Below are positions 53,404 to 62,269 of a stretch of 64,000 nucleotides of DNA, piece by piece. The stretch lies in the NCBI RefSeq assembly GCF_032926325.1, contig NZ_CP136709.1, forward strand, positions 781,501 through 845,500, in the 5' to 3' direction. Position 1 is the first letter of the stretch. Each line of letters begins with the position of its first letter. Source of the DNA: Aestuariibaculum lutulentum. Its GTDB lineage: Bacteria; Bacteroidota; Bacteroidia; Flavobacteriales; Flavobacteriaceae. Both the position numbers and the translations under genes were made by a program. The notes beneath the pieces were generated by a model. It was given only the letters and a program-made list of their open reading frames with translations, had not been told where the DNA came from and did no database searches.

Positions 53404-53453
53404 AACAAATATTTGTTGTTAATTTTGAACTGCGACCGATTTTGTAAATCATT
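53404..53453 (-). promoter_or_regulatory. Conserved upstream element of susC pair 1, with adjoining palindrome
   Basis: 53421-53453 is the counterpart of 47791-47823 (27 of 33 identical). On the gene-proximal side stands the perfect palindrome AACAAATATTTGTT (53404-53417), a plausible operator for a dimeric regulator. The element lies about 110-140 bases from the susC start codon. Regulatory function is inferred. Confidence 0.5.
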
Positions 53454-53748
53454 TTTTATGCATTTAATGACATCACCCAATAATCACCTTTAAAATAAGC
53501 TCTTATAACCACCTCTGAATAATTGAGAAAAAAGAAAACTGTAAAATTTCAATTTCAATTTTTATGAAATTCACCGCTCGAAGGCGTTTAACAACACTAA
53601 ACCCGTCTGATTATGCATTGTTCGACTACTAAAATTACAAGGTTATGGTAATTTTCAACAAGTCCTGTCAATTATATCAATACATTAAATTTGAAGCATT
53701 TCTATTGCTAGGCATAGCCTTTAAATGAAACCCAATAAAGATAAAAGG

Positions 53749-53782
53749 AAAAAGGCTAAAAACATATATTTTTAGCCTTTTT
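53749..53782 (-). terminator. Strong bidirectional hairpin terminator after GH127
   Basis: AAAAAGGCTAAAAA (53749-53762) and its exact complement (53769-53782) pair in a perfect 14-base stem around the loop CATATA. The ends are A/T runs, so it can stop transcription in both directions. It lies 39 bases behind the GH127 stop and closes the GH106-to-GH127 unit. Confidence 0.88.
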
Positions 53783-53821
53783 CGTTAATTAATTAAAGAT
53801 TATACTTCCTTGTAAACTTTA

Positions 53822-55837
53822 TCAGTATGGCAACCAAACTGTCATTTCTTCCTTTTTACGATTTCCCCAAGCATAATATGGAATTAAAGTGATATCCATT
53901 TTCATTTTATCTTTTGAAATAGGACGATACAATGTATTCTTCCAATCATCATTTTCAACAAAAGCTTTCGCGGAAATACCAACAACTTCTCTTGAATTGA
54001 TATTTACTTTTTTGACACCGAAATCTGAATTAACATCCAAAACAATGGAATTAATTTCGGCTTTTTCAGATAAGTCATCAGATTCTAAGCAATATACCAG
54101 AGGACCACGCTTTACTGCTACCTGATTTTTAGTTTCTTCAACCAAAGGATTGGCTTGCATTAATTCGACATGCATAGGCAGATTTAATTCGATAACATCG
54201 CCTTTTTTCCATTTTTGAGTTAATACTGCATAACTTTCTGAAGCGATTTTTCCTGTAAAGGCAACGCCGTTTATTTTTATTTCAGCATTTTGACTCCATC
54301 CTGGAATTCTAACAAAAATTGAAAAGTCTTTTTTAGGGGCTTTGCTTATTTTTAAAGTCACTTTTCCCTCCCAAGGGTAATTGGTTTCCTGTTCAATCTC
54401 TAATTTTTCTCCTTTTGATGTTACGGTGGTTAAATGATTACTTCCGAAAAGGTTCACATATAAACCATCTTCTGATAAATTATAAGCATAATTTCCAATT
54501 TCCGACAGTGTACGTGTTACATTGGGAGCACAACAATTTGATAAGGCAATATAGCCTTCTCGCTTACTTCCCCAACGCTGTTGAAATGGTAAATCTTCCG
54601 ATACATTTAACGGATTATTATAACAAAACTCAGTCCCTTCTAAACTAACGCCAGACAATACGCTGTTGTAAAGTGCCAACTCAACAATATCGGCATACTT
54701 GGCATCGCCAGTAATTTGTAACATACGCCAGTTCCAAAGTACATTACCTATGTTCGCACAGGTTTCGTTATGCGCTGTTGCATTTGGTAATTGAAACGGA
54801 CGCCCATAAGCCTGATGTATTTTTTGAACTACTGCCGGATCGTAAGCAGTTCCGTCAGGAGAAGTGCCATCGTACAACGCGCCACAGGCACCTGTGATAT
54901 ACATTTTTCTATAGACCACATCTTCCCAGATTGACTCCAAATTTTCAAGTAATTTTTCTTCGCCTGTTTCAGCATACAAATCGGCTACACCGGCATATAA
55001 GTAATTGGCTCTTACGGCATGTCCCATAGCTGTGGTCTGCTCCCTAAATGGCACACGATCCTGATTATCGTCTGTACCATCATCAGTTGTGCCGCGAATA
55101 TCAATCAGGTTATTAGCTAACTCTAAATAACGGGGATCTTTCACCGTGCGGTACATTTCAACAATGCCCATATAGTGCGACGGACAAATAGCATTTCGCG
55201 CTAATTCCGGCGATGCTTTTTTATAAAAATCGTATAAAAAATCGGCAACACCTTTAGCTACCTCCATAAAATTTGTTTTTCCTGTGGCTCGATAATGCAC
55301 ACAAGCGGCGGTCATTAAATGCCCCATGTTATACTTCTCGAAACCTAATTGCTTCTGTAATTCTTCAGGCCCTAATGTCCCCCAACGTTCTTCAATTAAA
55401 ACCGGCGTATTAATATAACCATCTTGTCGTTGAGCTTTTGCAAACATGGCAATAGCAATATCCATTTCCTGATCCAATTCCGGATCTTGCGTCACAGCAT
55501 ATGCTGCTGCCATACCTTCCAAAATTTTATAAAAATCGCCATCGTGAAATGAAGGCCCGCTGTGTTTTCCTTTTTCTAAACCTGCTGCAATTTTAAAATT
55601 GGCATAGGCATGGGTAATGGAATCGTTATGATACAAATCCCACATGTAGGGTAACGTGTTATTAACACCAACATCATACTGTTCTTTCCAAAATCCGCCT
55701 GTCCATTGCACATCATGTAAATTCACACTATGCAATTTTGTATGCGGACTATCGGCGTTTGCCACCAAACCTTTGTCCTGAGAAAAAGACAAAGCACTCG
55801 CTGCAAATAAACCGAGTAAAACTATTTTATTTTTCAT
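53822..55837 (-). CDS. GH127-family enzyme (beta-L-arabinofuranosidase / aceric acid hydrolase group)
   Basis: 671 residues with signal peptide (LLGLFAASALSFSQ). DUF1680/GH127: an (alpha/alpha)6 barrel (40-470) and C-terminal beta-sandwiches. Zinc-thiolate site residues are present: Glu358 and Cys360 in NETC, and Cys435-Cys436 in SNCCAPN, where the first Cys is the nucleophile of the family. The acid/base Glu of the arabinofuranosidase HypBA1 lies 16 residues before the NETC Glu; here that place is Gln342 (HQAYGRPFQLPN). This suggests another branch; a GH127 of the B. theta RG-II system acts on aceric acid, a branched RG-II acid. Exact substrate is inference. It lies 13 bases after the PL1 gene. 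Confidence 0.88.
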   Translation of the reverse strand: MKNKIVLLGLFAASALSFSQDKGLVANADSPHTKLHSVNLHDVQWTGGFWKEQYDVGVNNTLPYMWDLYHNDSITHAYANFKIAAGLEKGKHSGPSFHDGDFYKILEGMAAAYAVTQDPELDQEMDIAIAMFAKAQRQDGYINTPVLIEERWGTLGPEELQKQLGFEKYNMGHLMTAACVHYRATGKTNFMEVAKGVADFLYDFYKKASPELARNAICPSHYMGIVEMYRTVKDPRYLELANNLIDIRGTTDDGTDDNQDRVPFREQTTAMGHAVRANYLYAGVADLYAETGEEKLLENLESIWEDVVYRKMYITGACGALYDGTSPDGTAYDPAVVQKIHQAYGRPFQLPNATAHNETCANIGNVLWNWRMLQITGDAKYADIVELALYNSVLSGVSLEGTEFCYNNPLNVSEDLPFQQRWGSKREGYIALSNCCAPNVTRTLSEIGNYAYNLSEDGLYVNLFGSNHLTTVTSKGEKLEIEQETNYPWEGKVTLKISKAPKKDFSIFVRIPGWSQNAEIKINGVAFTGKIASESYAVLTQKWKKGDVIELNLPMHVELMQANPLVEETKNQVAVKRGPLVYCLESDDLSEKAEINSIVLDVNSDFGVKKVNINSREVVGISAKAFVENDDWKNTLYRPISKDKMKMDITLIPYYAWGNRKKEEMTVWLPY

Positions 55838-55850
55838 TTGTTAATATGTT

Positions 55851-58307
55851 TTATTTCACAAATACATTTATCAATCGTATCATCGAATCGCCATCGGCAT
55901 CTTTCACTGAAATAATGAATGAAGCGAAACCTTTATCTAAAGGAGTAAAAATAATTTTTCTATCTTCCAATTGGACTTCACCATTAATCACTTGAGAAAA
56001 CCCAAATTCTGGTTTGTTTTCGTAACCTTTAAAATAATCGGTTGCATTGAATTCTAAGGTTTCGTTTTTAGATATAAAATAATGCGGTTGTGCCATCCAG
56101 TTAAGATATTGCTCTAATTCTGTAAAGCCATCTTTATTTTCATCATTATTTGCTTCTGAAAAATCTCCTGCTACTGAATTCACATTGAAACCTTTAGCGT
56201 TCTCCCACCAGTTTGGTAAACCATCGTGATCAGTGTCCCAATCGGCAGTTCTGGTTTCATTACCATAATCTGGGAATCCGCCAGCATCGAGTTCGGTATC
56301 AATCATACCCGGCAACCCACTTTTACTTCCTTTAAAACTATAGGTTCCTTTTAGGGTTTCATCAATAATTCGTTGGTCATGTCTATCGAAATACGGTTGC
56401 ATAGCGCCAACATCGGACAACACGTTTTTATAAGCTGCTTTAGCTGATTGCGTGTTTACGAACGATTCAAAAAACGGCTCATCAACGAAGGTTTCGTAAT
56501 CGACTATTTCATTGTTTTTAATACGCGAACGTCTTCCTTTTTCCTGACTGTTTTCATCAAAATATCCAGGCATCACATTACCTTCAAAATAATAACGCTG
56601 ACTTCCTTTTCCAACACCTTCGTGATCGGCGGTTAAAGCCACAAAAATATCGGTGGCTGCTCCAGGCTTATAGTAGTTATTAACAAAATTAACTTCATTA
56701 GCTCCACCATCGGTTGTGCGGTGCCCCCAGTTATACACCACATTATTGCGGATATCTAAACGCCCTGAATAATATCCATCTCCGTTTAATCCGCCTCCCA
56801 TACTCCAGTTTCTTCCGTAATTATGCGCTAATAAATTATGATGAAAACTACCTATATCGCCGCCAATAGTCGCTGCGTAACCATGCATTTTACCAGCTTC
56901 ATATTTATCATGACCAGCAACGTTTAAAGCTTCTGAAATTAAGGTGCGTTGCAGTGTAATATGATGCGCTCCACGAGAACTAAACGATTCATCAATAGTC
57001 CAACTAATAGAACAATGATCAATTATACTATTGTTTGCTCCGGTAAGTCCCATACCATCAAAGGTTGTTCCAGACCCTAAACGCACTCGTAAAAAACGAA
57101 CAATACCTTCATCACCAGTTAAACCAACAGGTGCTCTACTTATAGTAATACCATCGCCAGGGGCGGTTTGCCCTGCTACAGTTATATATGGATGACTGAT
57201 AACTAAACGAGATTTCAATTTAATATTTCCAGAAACATTAAACACTATAGTTCTCGGACCAATATCTTGTGTTACCGCTTCGCGGAAACTTCCAAGACCA
57301 TCGTCGTTTAAGTTGGTAACTTCTACTACTTTTCCTCCACGGCCACCAATAGCAAAACGTCCGTAACCTTCGGCTCCCGGAAACGCCAATTGTGCCGGTC
57401 TGAATGCCCAAACATTACCTTGGGTAATATCGCCATTCGCATCAATCGCATCAACACGCCAGTAATAGGTGCTCATGCTGTATAAATCACCAACTTCATA
57501 ACTATTGGTCGTTAATTGACCTTTAAATAATTCCGAAGATTCATCAGCATTTAAAACGGCATCTTTATTATCTCCGAAATATAATTGATACGACTTTGTG
57601 CCTTTTGGTGATTGCCATTGTAATTGCAAATCATTTTCAACCACAACATGTTCATCTAAATTTTCCGGATAAGGCGTATTGGCTTGCTTTTTAATATCCG
57701 GGGTATCAATTTCAAATCCGTTAATCACTATTTCCGATGCATCCGAATTATTTTCACTTTCAAAACGAACAACAACATCCTTATTAGCTTCGGCAATAAA
57801 CTTTAAATAGGCTGTACCAGCATCAACTTTTGAAAACGCACGGTTACTTGGGGTTATCGTTTCAACCACTTGGCCATTTACAGATATTTTAAGATTCGAT
57901 ATCCCTTTATTTTCAAGTTTGTCGAAGGTATTATGAAAGGTTAATAAGCTATGCTTTCCCGGTTTTAATCCTGAAATAACAACTTCAACTGGTTCATTTG
58001 AAATTAAACCGTCACTTACCAATTGCGCATAATGCGGCGCACTCATGCCAATTTTAACCCAATTAGACTTAAAATTGCCTTGCAGTTTTACAGTAACTTC
58101 TTCAAAATTTTTCTCATCTAAAGTTCCTTCATTAATCACCCATTCTTTATACAACGGATCATGAACCTCAGATAAGCGTCTGCCTGAGAAATCGAAATCA
58201 ACTTTCACCGTTTGCTTTTCGACTTTTTTATCAGGTTGACATTGCACATTAAAAAGCACTGCTGCTAAAAGCAACAAATTGCCTAATGTGTATTTTAGTT
58301 TTTTCAT
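55851..58307 (-). CDS. Multidomain PL1 pectate lyase with N-terminal binding and fibronectin-like domains, lipoprotein
   Basis: 818 residues with lipoprotein signal (Cys23, VLFNVQCQPDK). Order: N-terminal beta domain (35-200, GNFKSNWVKIGMSAPHYAQ, GLKPGKHSLLTFHNT), fibronectin-III-like domain (215-300, YQLYFGDN, TYYWRVDAIDANGD), PL1 helix (307-660: LAFPGAEGYGRFAIGGRGGK, VAGQTAPGDGITIS, SIIDHCSISWTIDES, HNYGRNWSMGGG), a calcium-type loop (DTDHDGLPNWWENAKGF) and a C-terminal Ig-like domain. It differs from the two 566-residue PL1 proteins, and the added N-terminal modules suggest binding of polymer at the cell surface. Two bases separate it from the DUF5703 gene. Confidence 0.88.
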   Translation of the reverse strand: MKKLKYTLGNLLLLAAVLFNVQCQPDKKVEKQTVKVDFDFSGRRLSEVHDPLYKEWVINEGTLDEKNFEEVTVKLQGNFKSNWVKIGMSAPHYAQLVSDGLISNEPVEVVISGLKPGKHSLLTFHNTFDKLENKGISNLKISVNGQVVETITPSNRAFSKVDAGTAYLKFIAEANKDVVVRFESENNSDASEIVINGFEIDTPDIKKQANTPYPENLDEHVVVENDLQLQWQSPKGTKSYQLYFGDNKDAVLNADESSELFKGQLTTNSYEVGDLYSMSTYYWRVDAIDANGDITQGNVWAFRPAQLAFPGAEGYGRFAIGGRGGKVVEVTNLNDDGLGSFREAVTQDIGPRTIVFNVSGNIKLKSRLVISHPYITVAGQTAPGDGITISRAPVGLTGDEGIVRFLRVRLGSGTTFDGMGLTGANNSIIDHCSISWTIDESFSSRGAHHITLQRTLISEALNVAGHDKYEAGKMHGYAATIGGDIGSFHHNLLAHNYGRNWSMGGGLNGDGYYSGRLDIRNNVVYNWGHRTTDGGANEVNFVNNYYKPGAATDIFVALTADHEGVGKGSQRYYFEGNVMPGYFDENSQEKGRRSRIKNNEIVDYETFVDEPFFESFVNTQSAKAAYKNVLSDVGAMQPYFDRHDQRIIDETLKGTYSFKGSKSGLPGMIDTELDAGGFPDYGNETRTADWDTDHDGLPNWWENAKGFNVNSVAGDFSEANNDENKDGFTELEQYLNWMAQPHYFISKNETLEFNATDYFKGYENKPEFGFSQVINGEVQLEDRKIIFTPLDKGFASFIISVKDADGDSMIRLINVFVK

Positions 58308-58309
58308 TT

Positions 58310-60646
58310 TTAGTTTAAGTTTAATTTTTCGGTTAATGTAAAATCTAAAAGATTTTGAATATCGTTTCTCCTGTTTTCTGGAACCACTTTTATAATATCT
58401 ACGCGACCATTTTCAAGCTTTACCTCTACCGTGGTGTTTTGCGTGGCATGCAATTTAAAATGTACATCCCAGTCTTTTGGCCATGCCGGAAATAGTAAAA
58501 TTTTCCCGTTGACTTCCTGCATGAGCATTTCCTGCATACCAATCATACCCGAACCGCCCCAATTGTGGTCTGGCACCCAATCGAAACCAGGCCCCCAGAA
58601 TGTTGGAAATCGTGGTTCGGCATTTGCCATTTTTAACAAGGTGTATTTTGAAGCTTCATCGGTTAAACCAAGTCTGGCTGCCATGATATTGGTCTGCTTC
58701 CAACCTACATGACTTCGGAATTTTATTAAATCTTCATCGAGCTTATAAGTATTCTGCGCTACCTCTAAATCGGGTTGCCCAATGCTGTATAATTTCCATG
58801 GATAGACAGGATACAATTGTGCAGCTTCGGTGTTATTTATACGTTCCCAGGTTTTGGCAGGCGACAATACTTTTTTATTGTCTATTTCTCTGAAATTTAA
58901 AGGCGGAATACGCGTTTGAAACGCATTTAGATATTCAACGTCTTCTGAAGATAAATCGTTTGAAGACAGCTTTAATAATTTTTCACTTATCACTTTTAAT
59001 GCTGAAATCGTACTATTGGCATTATTCGCCATTTTATAGGTTTCAACCGCCGAACCCGGAAACAGTACCAAATGCCCGTTACCGTCTAAAGCTTTTCGTC
59101 CGCGTTTTTTTGCCAAATACTGATAATGTTCATCGAAAAAGCGCAGACAACTTAATATAAAATTATTATACTTTTTAATATCGATATTGGCGTATTCCTT
59201 TTGCTCGAGCATCATTTTACAGAACTCAAAAACCGTATCCCATTGGTATTCTAACCAAGCGTTGTATTGCAGTCCCGGATCGTAATCTGCTGGACGTTTC
59301 CAGTCGTACTCAGCTGGATTTGGCAAGCCAAAATTTTCTAATTGTTCGGTAAACGCTGCGCCGTTATGATTCCAATAGACTTTGCTACGTAATTCGGCAT
59401 TTTTTTGAAGGGTCAAATAATAATCTAACTGCGACACCATCATATCAAAATCGCCACTTTTCAACATAGGAAAGTACACCAAACGCTGATTTTGTTGTGT
59501 CATGGTTCCGCCGCCCCAATTTCTAAAATCGGGCGTAAAAGTATGATCTTCCTTAATGTACACTGGGTCGTAAGTAAACAAACCACCGTTGAATTTTGTT
59601 GGGTATTTTCCGTAAGCATTACAACCTAGCATATAGCGAAACAACTGATAATTCTGCCCTATTTGATAAACAGAATCTTTCTGTGCTTTGTTATCGGTTT
59701 TTGTATAAATAAAACTGCGATTCCAGAAATTGTTCCACCAAAGTTTCGATTCCTTTTCTTTGGGTTTGTATGAAGTTAATAAGTTTTGTACTTCCTGTTT
59801 CCAAACTGAAATATCTTCATTTTGAACCGTATGTAAATACACTTCTAAACGGTGCTTTTTACTCGGCTTTCTGCTTACCAGACTATAACCCTGAAAATCG
59901 ATATTCACATATTTACCTGTGTAAACGCCTTTCGATTTCATATTCGCTCCCTTCATAACACCCCCAAACGTAAGGTGTTTTAAAGGGTTCATCATCTCTT
60001 CTTTAACCGATTCCATTTTTTGCTGCTTCACCGCAACATCAAACACGGTATATTCTCTGTTTTTATGATAAAACTGAATGGTATTATCTTCAAACGAAAT
60101 AGAATCTTTGAATGTCATAATATCGCCTTGCGGTGCCCATTTGTAAGAGTTGGCATTATTCGCACGGCCTTCTACTTTTCGATTTTTATAACGCCAGCTT
60201 TCGTACGACGCTTGCATGGTTAAAGCGTCTTTACTTTTTACATCAACATGTATCACCGGGCTGAACACATCGACCCACAATTTGACTTCAGTATTGTTTT
60301 GTGACACGGCAACATAGCCATCCTTCAAATTCAATTCCTGATGAAAATCTTCATCATTTTTAAACGGATTAGGTGTTAATTCAACTTTTACACGCCCTAA
60401 TTTCAACAACGTATTATGCTCGTCGAAGGTACCACTTTTGGAAAAATAGAAATATAAATTCCCCTGTTCTACCCAAACATTCACGCCAATATCACCGCCG
60501 CCTAAAGGCATAGATTCTGATGCGTTTTTACTCTGGGTTGTCCACACTTGATTGTAATTTTCAAGCGTGGGGATTTGCGCCTTTACTGAAAAGAACATCA
60601 GAAAAAACAAACTTAATGAACTGATTTTTTTTAGTGTTAATAGCAC
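58310..60646 (-). CDS. DUF5703-like secreted protein, GH95-like architecture, activity unknown
   Basis: 778 residues, signal peptide ending SVKAQ at about 24. The start ASESMPLGGGDIGVNVWVEQGNLYFYFSKSGTFDEHN resembles the GH95/GH65 N-terminal beta domain, and from about 330 an (alpha/alpha)6-type barrel follows (YQLFRYMLGCNAYGKYPTKFNGGLF, FTPDFRNWGGGTMTQQNQRLVY, WVPDHNWGGSGMIGMQEMLMQ) and a short C-terminal beta domain (GKILLFPAWPKDWDVHFKL). I assign it to DUF5703 from this pattern. FNGGLF, FRNWGGG and HNWGGSG are the likely substrate loops, with Asp/Glu candidates nearby. No characterised member is known to me. Placed between PL1 (2 bases) and an esterase (114 bases). Confidence 0.75.
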   Translation of the reverse strand: MLLTLKKISSLSLFFLMFFSVKAQIPTLENYNQVWTTQSKNASESMPLGGGDIGVNVWVEQGNLYFYFSKSGTFDEHNTLLKLGRVKVELTPNPFKNDEDFHQELNLKDGYVAVSQNNTEVKLWVDVFSPVIHVDVKSKDALTMQASYESWRYKNRKVEGRANNANSYKWAPQGDIMTFKDSISFEDNTIQFYHKNREYTVFDVAVKQQKMESVKEEMMNPLKHLTFGGVMKGANMKSKGVYTGKYVNIDFQGYSLVSRKPSKKHRLEVYLHTVQNEDISVWKQEVQNLLTSYKPKEKESKLWWNNFWNRSFIYTKTDNKAQKDSVYQIGQNYQLFRYMLGCNAYGKYPTKFNGGLFTYDPVYIKEDHTFTPDFRNWGGGTMTQQNQRLVYFPMLKSGDFDMMVSQLDYYLTLQKNAELRSKVYWNHNGAAFTEQLENFGLPNPAEYDWKRPADYDPGLQYNAWLEYQWDTVFEFCKMMLEQKEYANIDIKKYNNFILSCLRFFDEHYQYLAKKRGRKALDGNGHLVLFPGSAVETYKMANNANSTISALKVISEKLLKLSSNDLSSEDVEYLNAFQTRIPPLNFREIDNKKVLSPAKTWERINNTEAAQLYPVYPWKLYSIGQPDLEVAQNTYKLDEDLIKFRSHVGWKQTNIMAARLGLTDEASKYTLLKMANAEPRFPTFWGPGFDWVPDHNWGGSGMIGMQEMLMQEVNGKILLFPAWPKDWDVHFKLHATQNTTVEVKLENGRVDIIKVVPENRRNDIQNLLDFTLTEKLNLN

Positions 60647-60684
60647 TTTCCTTTTTATTAATTGAATTTAATTACTTCAAAATA

Positions 60685-60751
60685 GACTTCGACTAGCTCA
60701 GTCTGACAATAGTAAAACAGAACAAGATGTCACGCTGAGCCTGTCGAAGCG
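60685..60751. repeat. Paired dispersed repeats forming a large inverted repeat
   Basis: Left copy 60685-60708 (TTCGACTAGCTCAGTCTGAC core) and right copy 60728-60751 in reverse orientation (core GCTGAGCCTGTCGAAG) match at about 19 of 23 paired positions, with 19 bases between. It lies in the 114-base gap after the esterase stop. The transcript would form a long imperfect hairpin; no T-run follows. Confidence 0.65.
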
Positions 60752-60760
60752 TATTTTTAA

Positions 60761-62191
60761 CTACCAATTATCGGTTCTAAACGAAGACATTGGTAAACCA
60801 CCGGTACTGAAAATTTCAGCTTTAGTGAAATCTTTAAATAAGTATCGAACAGCAACTGGTTTTTCAACTTGCGGAGACGATAACAATACCGACTTTCTTC
60901 TTAAAACCGCTTGCGCCGGATAGAACACTTTATTCTCTCCTGCAATTTCGAAACCAACTACTTCTTTGTCGTAAGACGTTACGCCGTTCGGTACATTATT
61001 AAACGACACGGTTACTGTACTTCCTTTAACTTCCATAGCATTAAACTCCGGACTTTCAAACTCGAAACCTTCAAACCCATAAGTTTTGGCTAATGCCTGA
61101 TATGCCAGACGTTCTCCGCCCTTATTTTTTTGTGCCGGATGAATATTTCCAAACTCACCAACATCTAATAAAACCGCCATTCCTGAATTAGGAATTTCTA
61201 TTGAAGCCTTTAACTGTGCTTCTCTTAAGTAAGCCGAATTGTATTCCTCTTTATTATCATTCGGATGAAAACGTGCATAGTCAAATGGTGCAATTTGTGC
61301 AAAATAGAATGGGAACTCACCCTGATTCCATAATTCGCGCCATGACGTTACCATTTTTTTAAATAGATCTTTATACTGAAACGAACGTTCGTAATTCGAT
61401 TCCCCCTGATACCAGATCGCGCCTTTAATACCATAACCAATTACAGGCGACAACATCCCGTTAAATAAGGTTGTTGGCACACGGTTAGGATTACTTTTTA
61501 AATCACTTTCATTTTTTGGCAATTCTAAAGCTAAATCGAAATCTTTAAGCATTTCTTCGTTCATCCATGCTTCAACATTCGAACCGCCATACGACACTAC
61601 AATCATACCCACAGGCACATCTAAAACGTCTTGTAATAAGGATCCGAAATACCAGGCTGTTGCACTAAAATCGCCAGTCGTTTTTGGTGAAGCCACTTGC
61701 CATCCCCCTTCAAAATCTTGTTTTGGCTCTAGAACTGTTGCTCGTGGTACAGTTATAAAATGAATATTTTTATTGTTTGAATGCACAATCGCTTCATTAC
61801 CGCCTTGCACTGGCTGACCAGGAAAACCTTTTAAAGGCATTTCCATATTAGACTGCCCAGAACACAACCAAACTTCACCTATCAACACATTGTTAACCGT
61901 TTTAGTTTCACTTCCGTTAGAAACAGAAATCGTATACGGCCCGCCTGCCGCAGGAGTTTGCAAACTGGTTTTCCATTTTCCGGTTTTATCAGCTTTTACC
62001 TCGTAAACTTTATTATCCCACGACGTGGTAATTTTTAAACTTTCATTTTTCGAAGCCCAGCCCCAAATAGGCGCAATGCCCTGTTGTTGCAACATCATAT
62101 GATCTGAAAACAATGCCGGTAATTTTATTTGGGCTTGCAAAGTGAATACGCTAAAAACACAAGCTATTACTAATACTATTTTATTTTTCAT
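60761..62191 (-). CDS. SGNH-fold esterase, sialate O-acetylesterase type (CE20-like)
   Basis: 476 residues with signal peptide ending TLQAQ at about 21. N-terminal beta domain (22-105, LPALFSDHMMLQQQGIAPIWGWAS) and SGNH hydrolase core from GEVWLCSGQSNMEMPL, where the Ser of GQSN is the nucleophile; GNIHPAQKNKGGERLA holds the Asp/His-block His near residue 350, and KGAIWYQGESN is block III. These secreted enzymes remove O-acetyl groups from plant polysaccharides; the RG-II acids aceric acid and methylfucose are acetylated, which fits, but pectin backbone acetyl groups are equally possible. The name sialate refers to the family, not to the substrate. Confidence 0.87.
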   Translation of the reverse strand: MKNKIVLVIACVFSVFTLQAQIKLPALFSDHMMLQQQGIAPIWGWASKNESLKITTSWDNKVYEVKADKTGKWKTSLQTPAAGGPYTISVSNGSETKTVNNVLIGEVWLCSGQSNMEMPLKGFPGQPVQGGNEAIVHSNNKNIHFITVPRATVLEPKQDFEGGWQVASPKTTGDFSATAWYFGSLLQDVLDVPVGMIVVSYGGSNVEAWMNEEMLKDFDLALELPKNESDLKSNPNRVPTTLFNGMLSPVIGYGIKGAIWYQGESNYERSFQYKDLFKKMVTSWRELWNQGEFPFYFAQIAPFDYARFHPNDNKEEYNSAYLREAQLKASIEIPNSGMAVLLDVGEFGNIHPAQKNKGGERLAYQALAKTYGFEGFEFESPEFNAMEVKGSTVTVSFNNVPNGVTSYDKEVVGFEIAGENKVFYPAQAVLRRKSVLLSSPQVEKPVAVRYLFKDFTKAEIFSTGGLPMSSFRTDNW

Positions 62192-62232
62192 GAATTACGT
62201 TTAGTTTTTATGAATATTCATTTTAGACTCAA

Positions 62233-62256
62233 GACTTCGACAAGCTCAGTCTGACA
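62233..62256. repeat. Dispersed intergenic repeat, single copy
   Basis: Same TTCGACAAGCTCAGTCTGAC core as the copy at 60685, in the same orientation, located in the 78-base gap between GH106 and the esterase gene. Only half of the inverted repeat is present here. It resembles the repeat family common in flavobacterial intergenic regions. Confidence 0.6.
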
Positions 62257-62269
62257 TATTCGTAATTAT

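Larger units (their letters stand above)
53312..53821. other. 510-base intergenic region between GH127 and SusC pair 1
   Basis: No credible gene is present on either strand. From the GH127 side it holds a strong bidirectional hairpin terminator (53749-53782), then about 280 bases of A/T-rich sequence in which I see nothing definite (53460-53740), then the shared susC element (53421-53453), a perfect 14-base palindrome AACAAATATTTGTT (53404-53417) and the leader. TACCTTG near 53383-53389 on the minus strand is a partial match to the Bacteroidota -7 box, too weak to call. Confidence 0.6.

Noticed and set aside
47691..53460. Exact -33/-7 promoters of the two susC genes
   Set aside because: Only partial matches such as TATCGTTT and TACCTTG were found, at spacings that are not convincing for both genes. 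I report the shared element but no promoter boxes.
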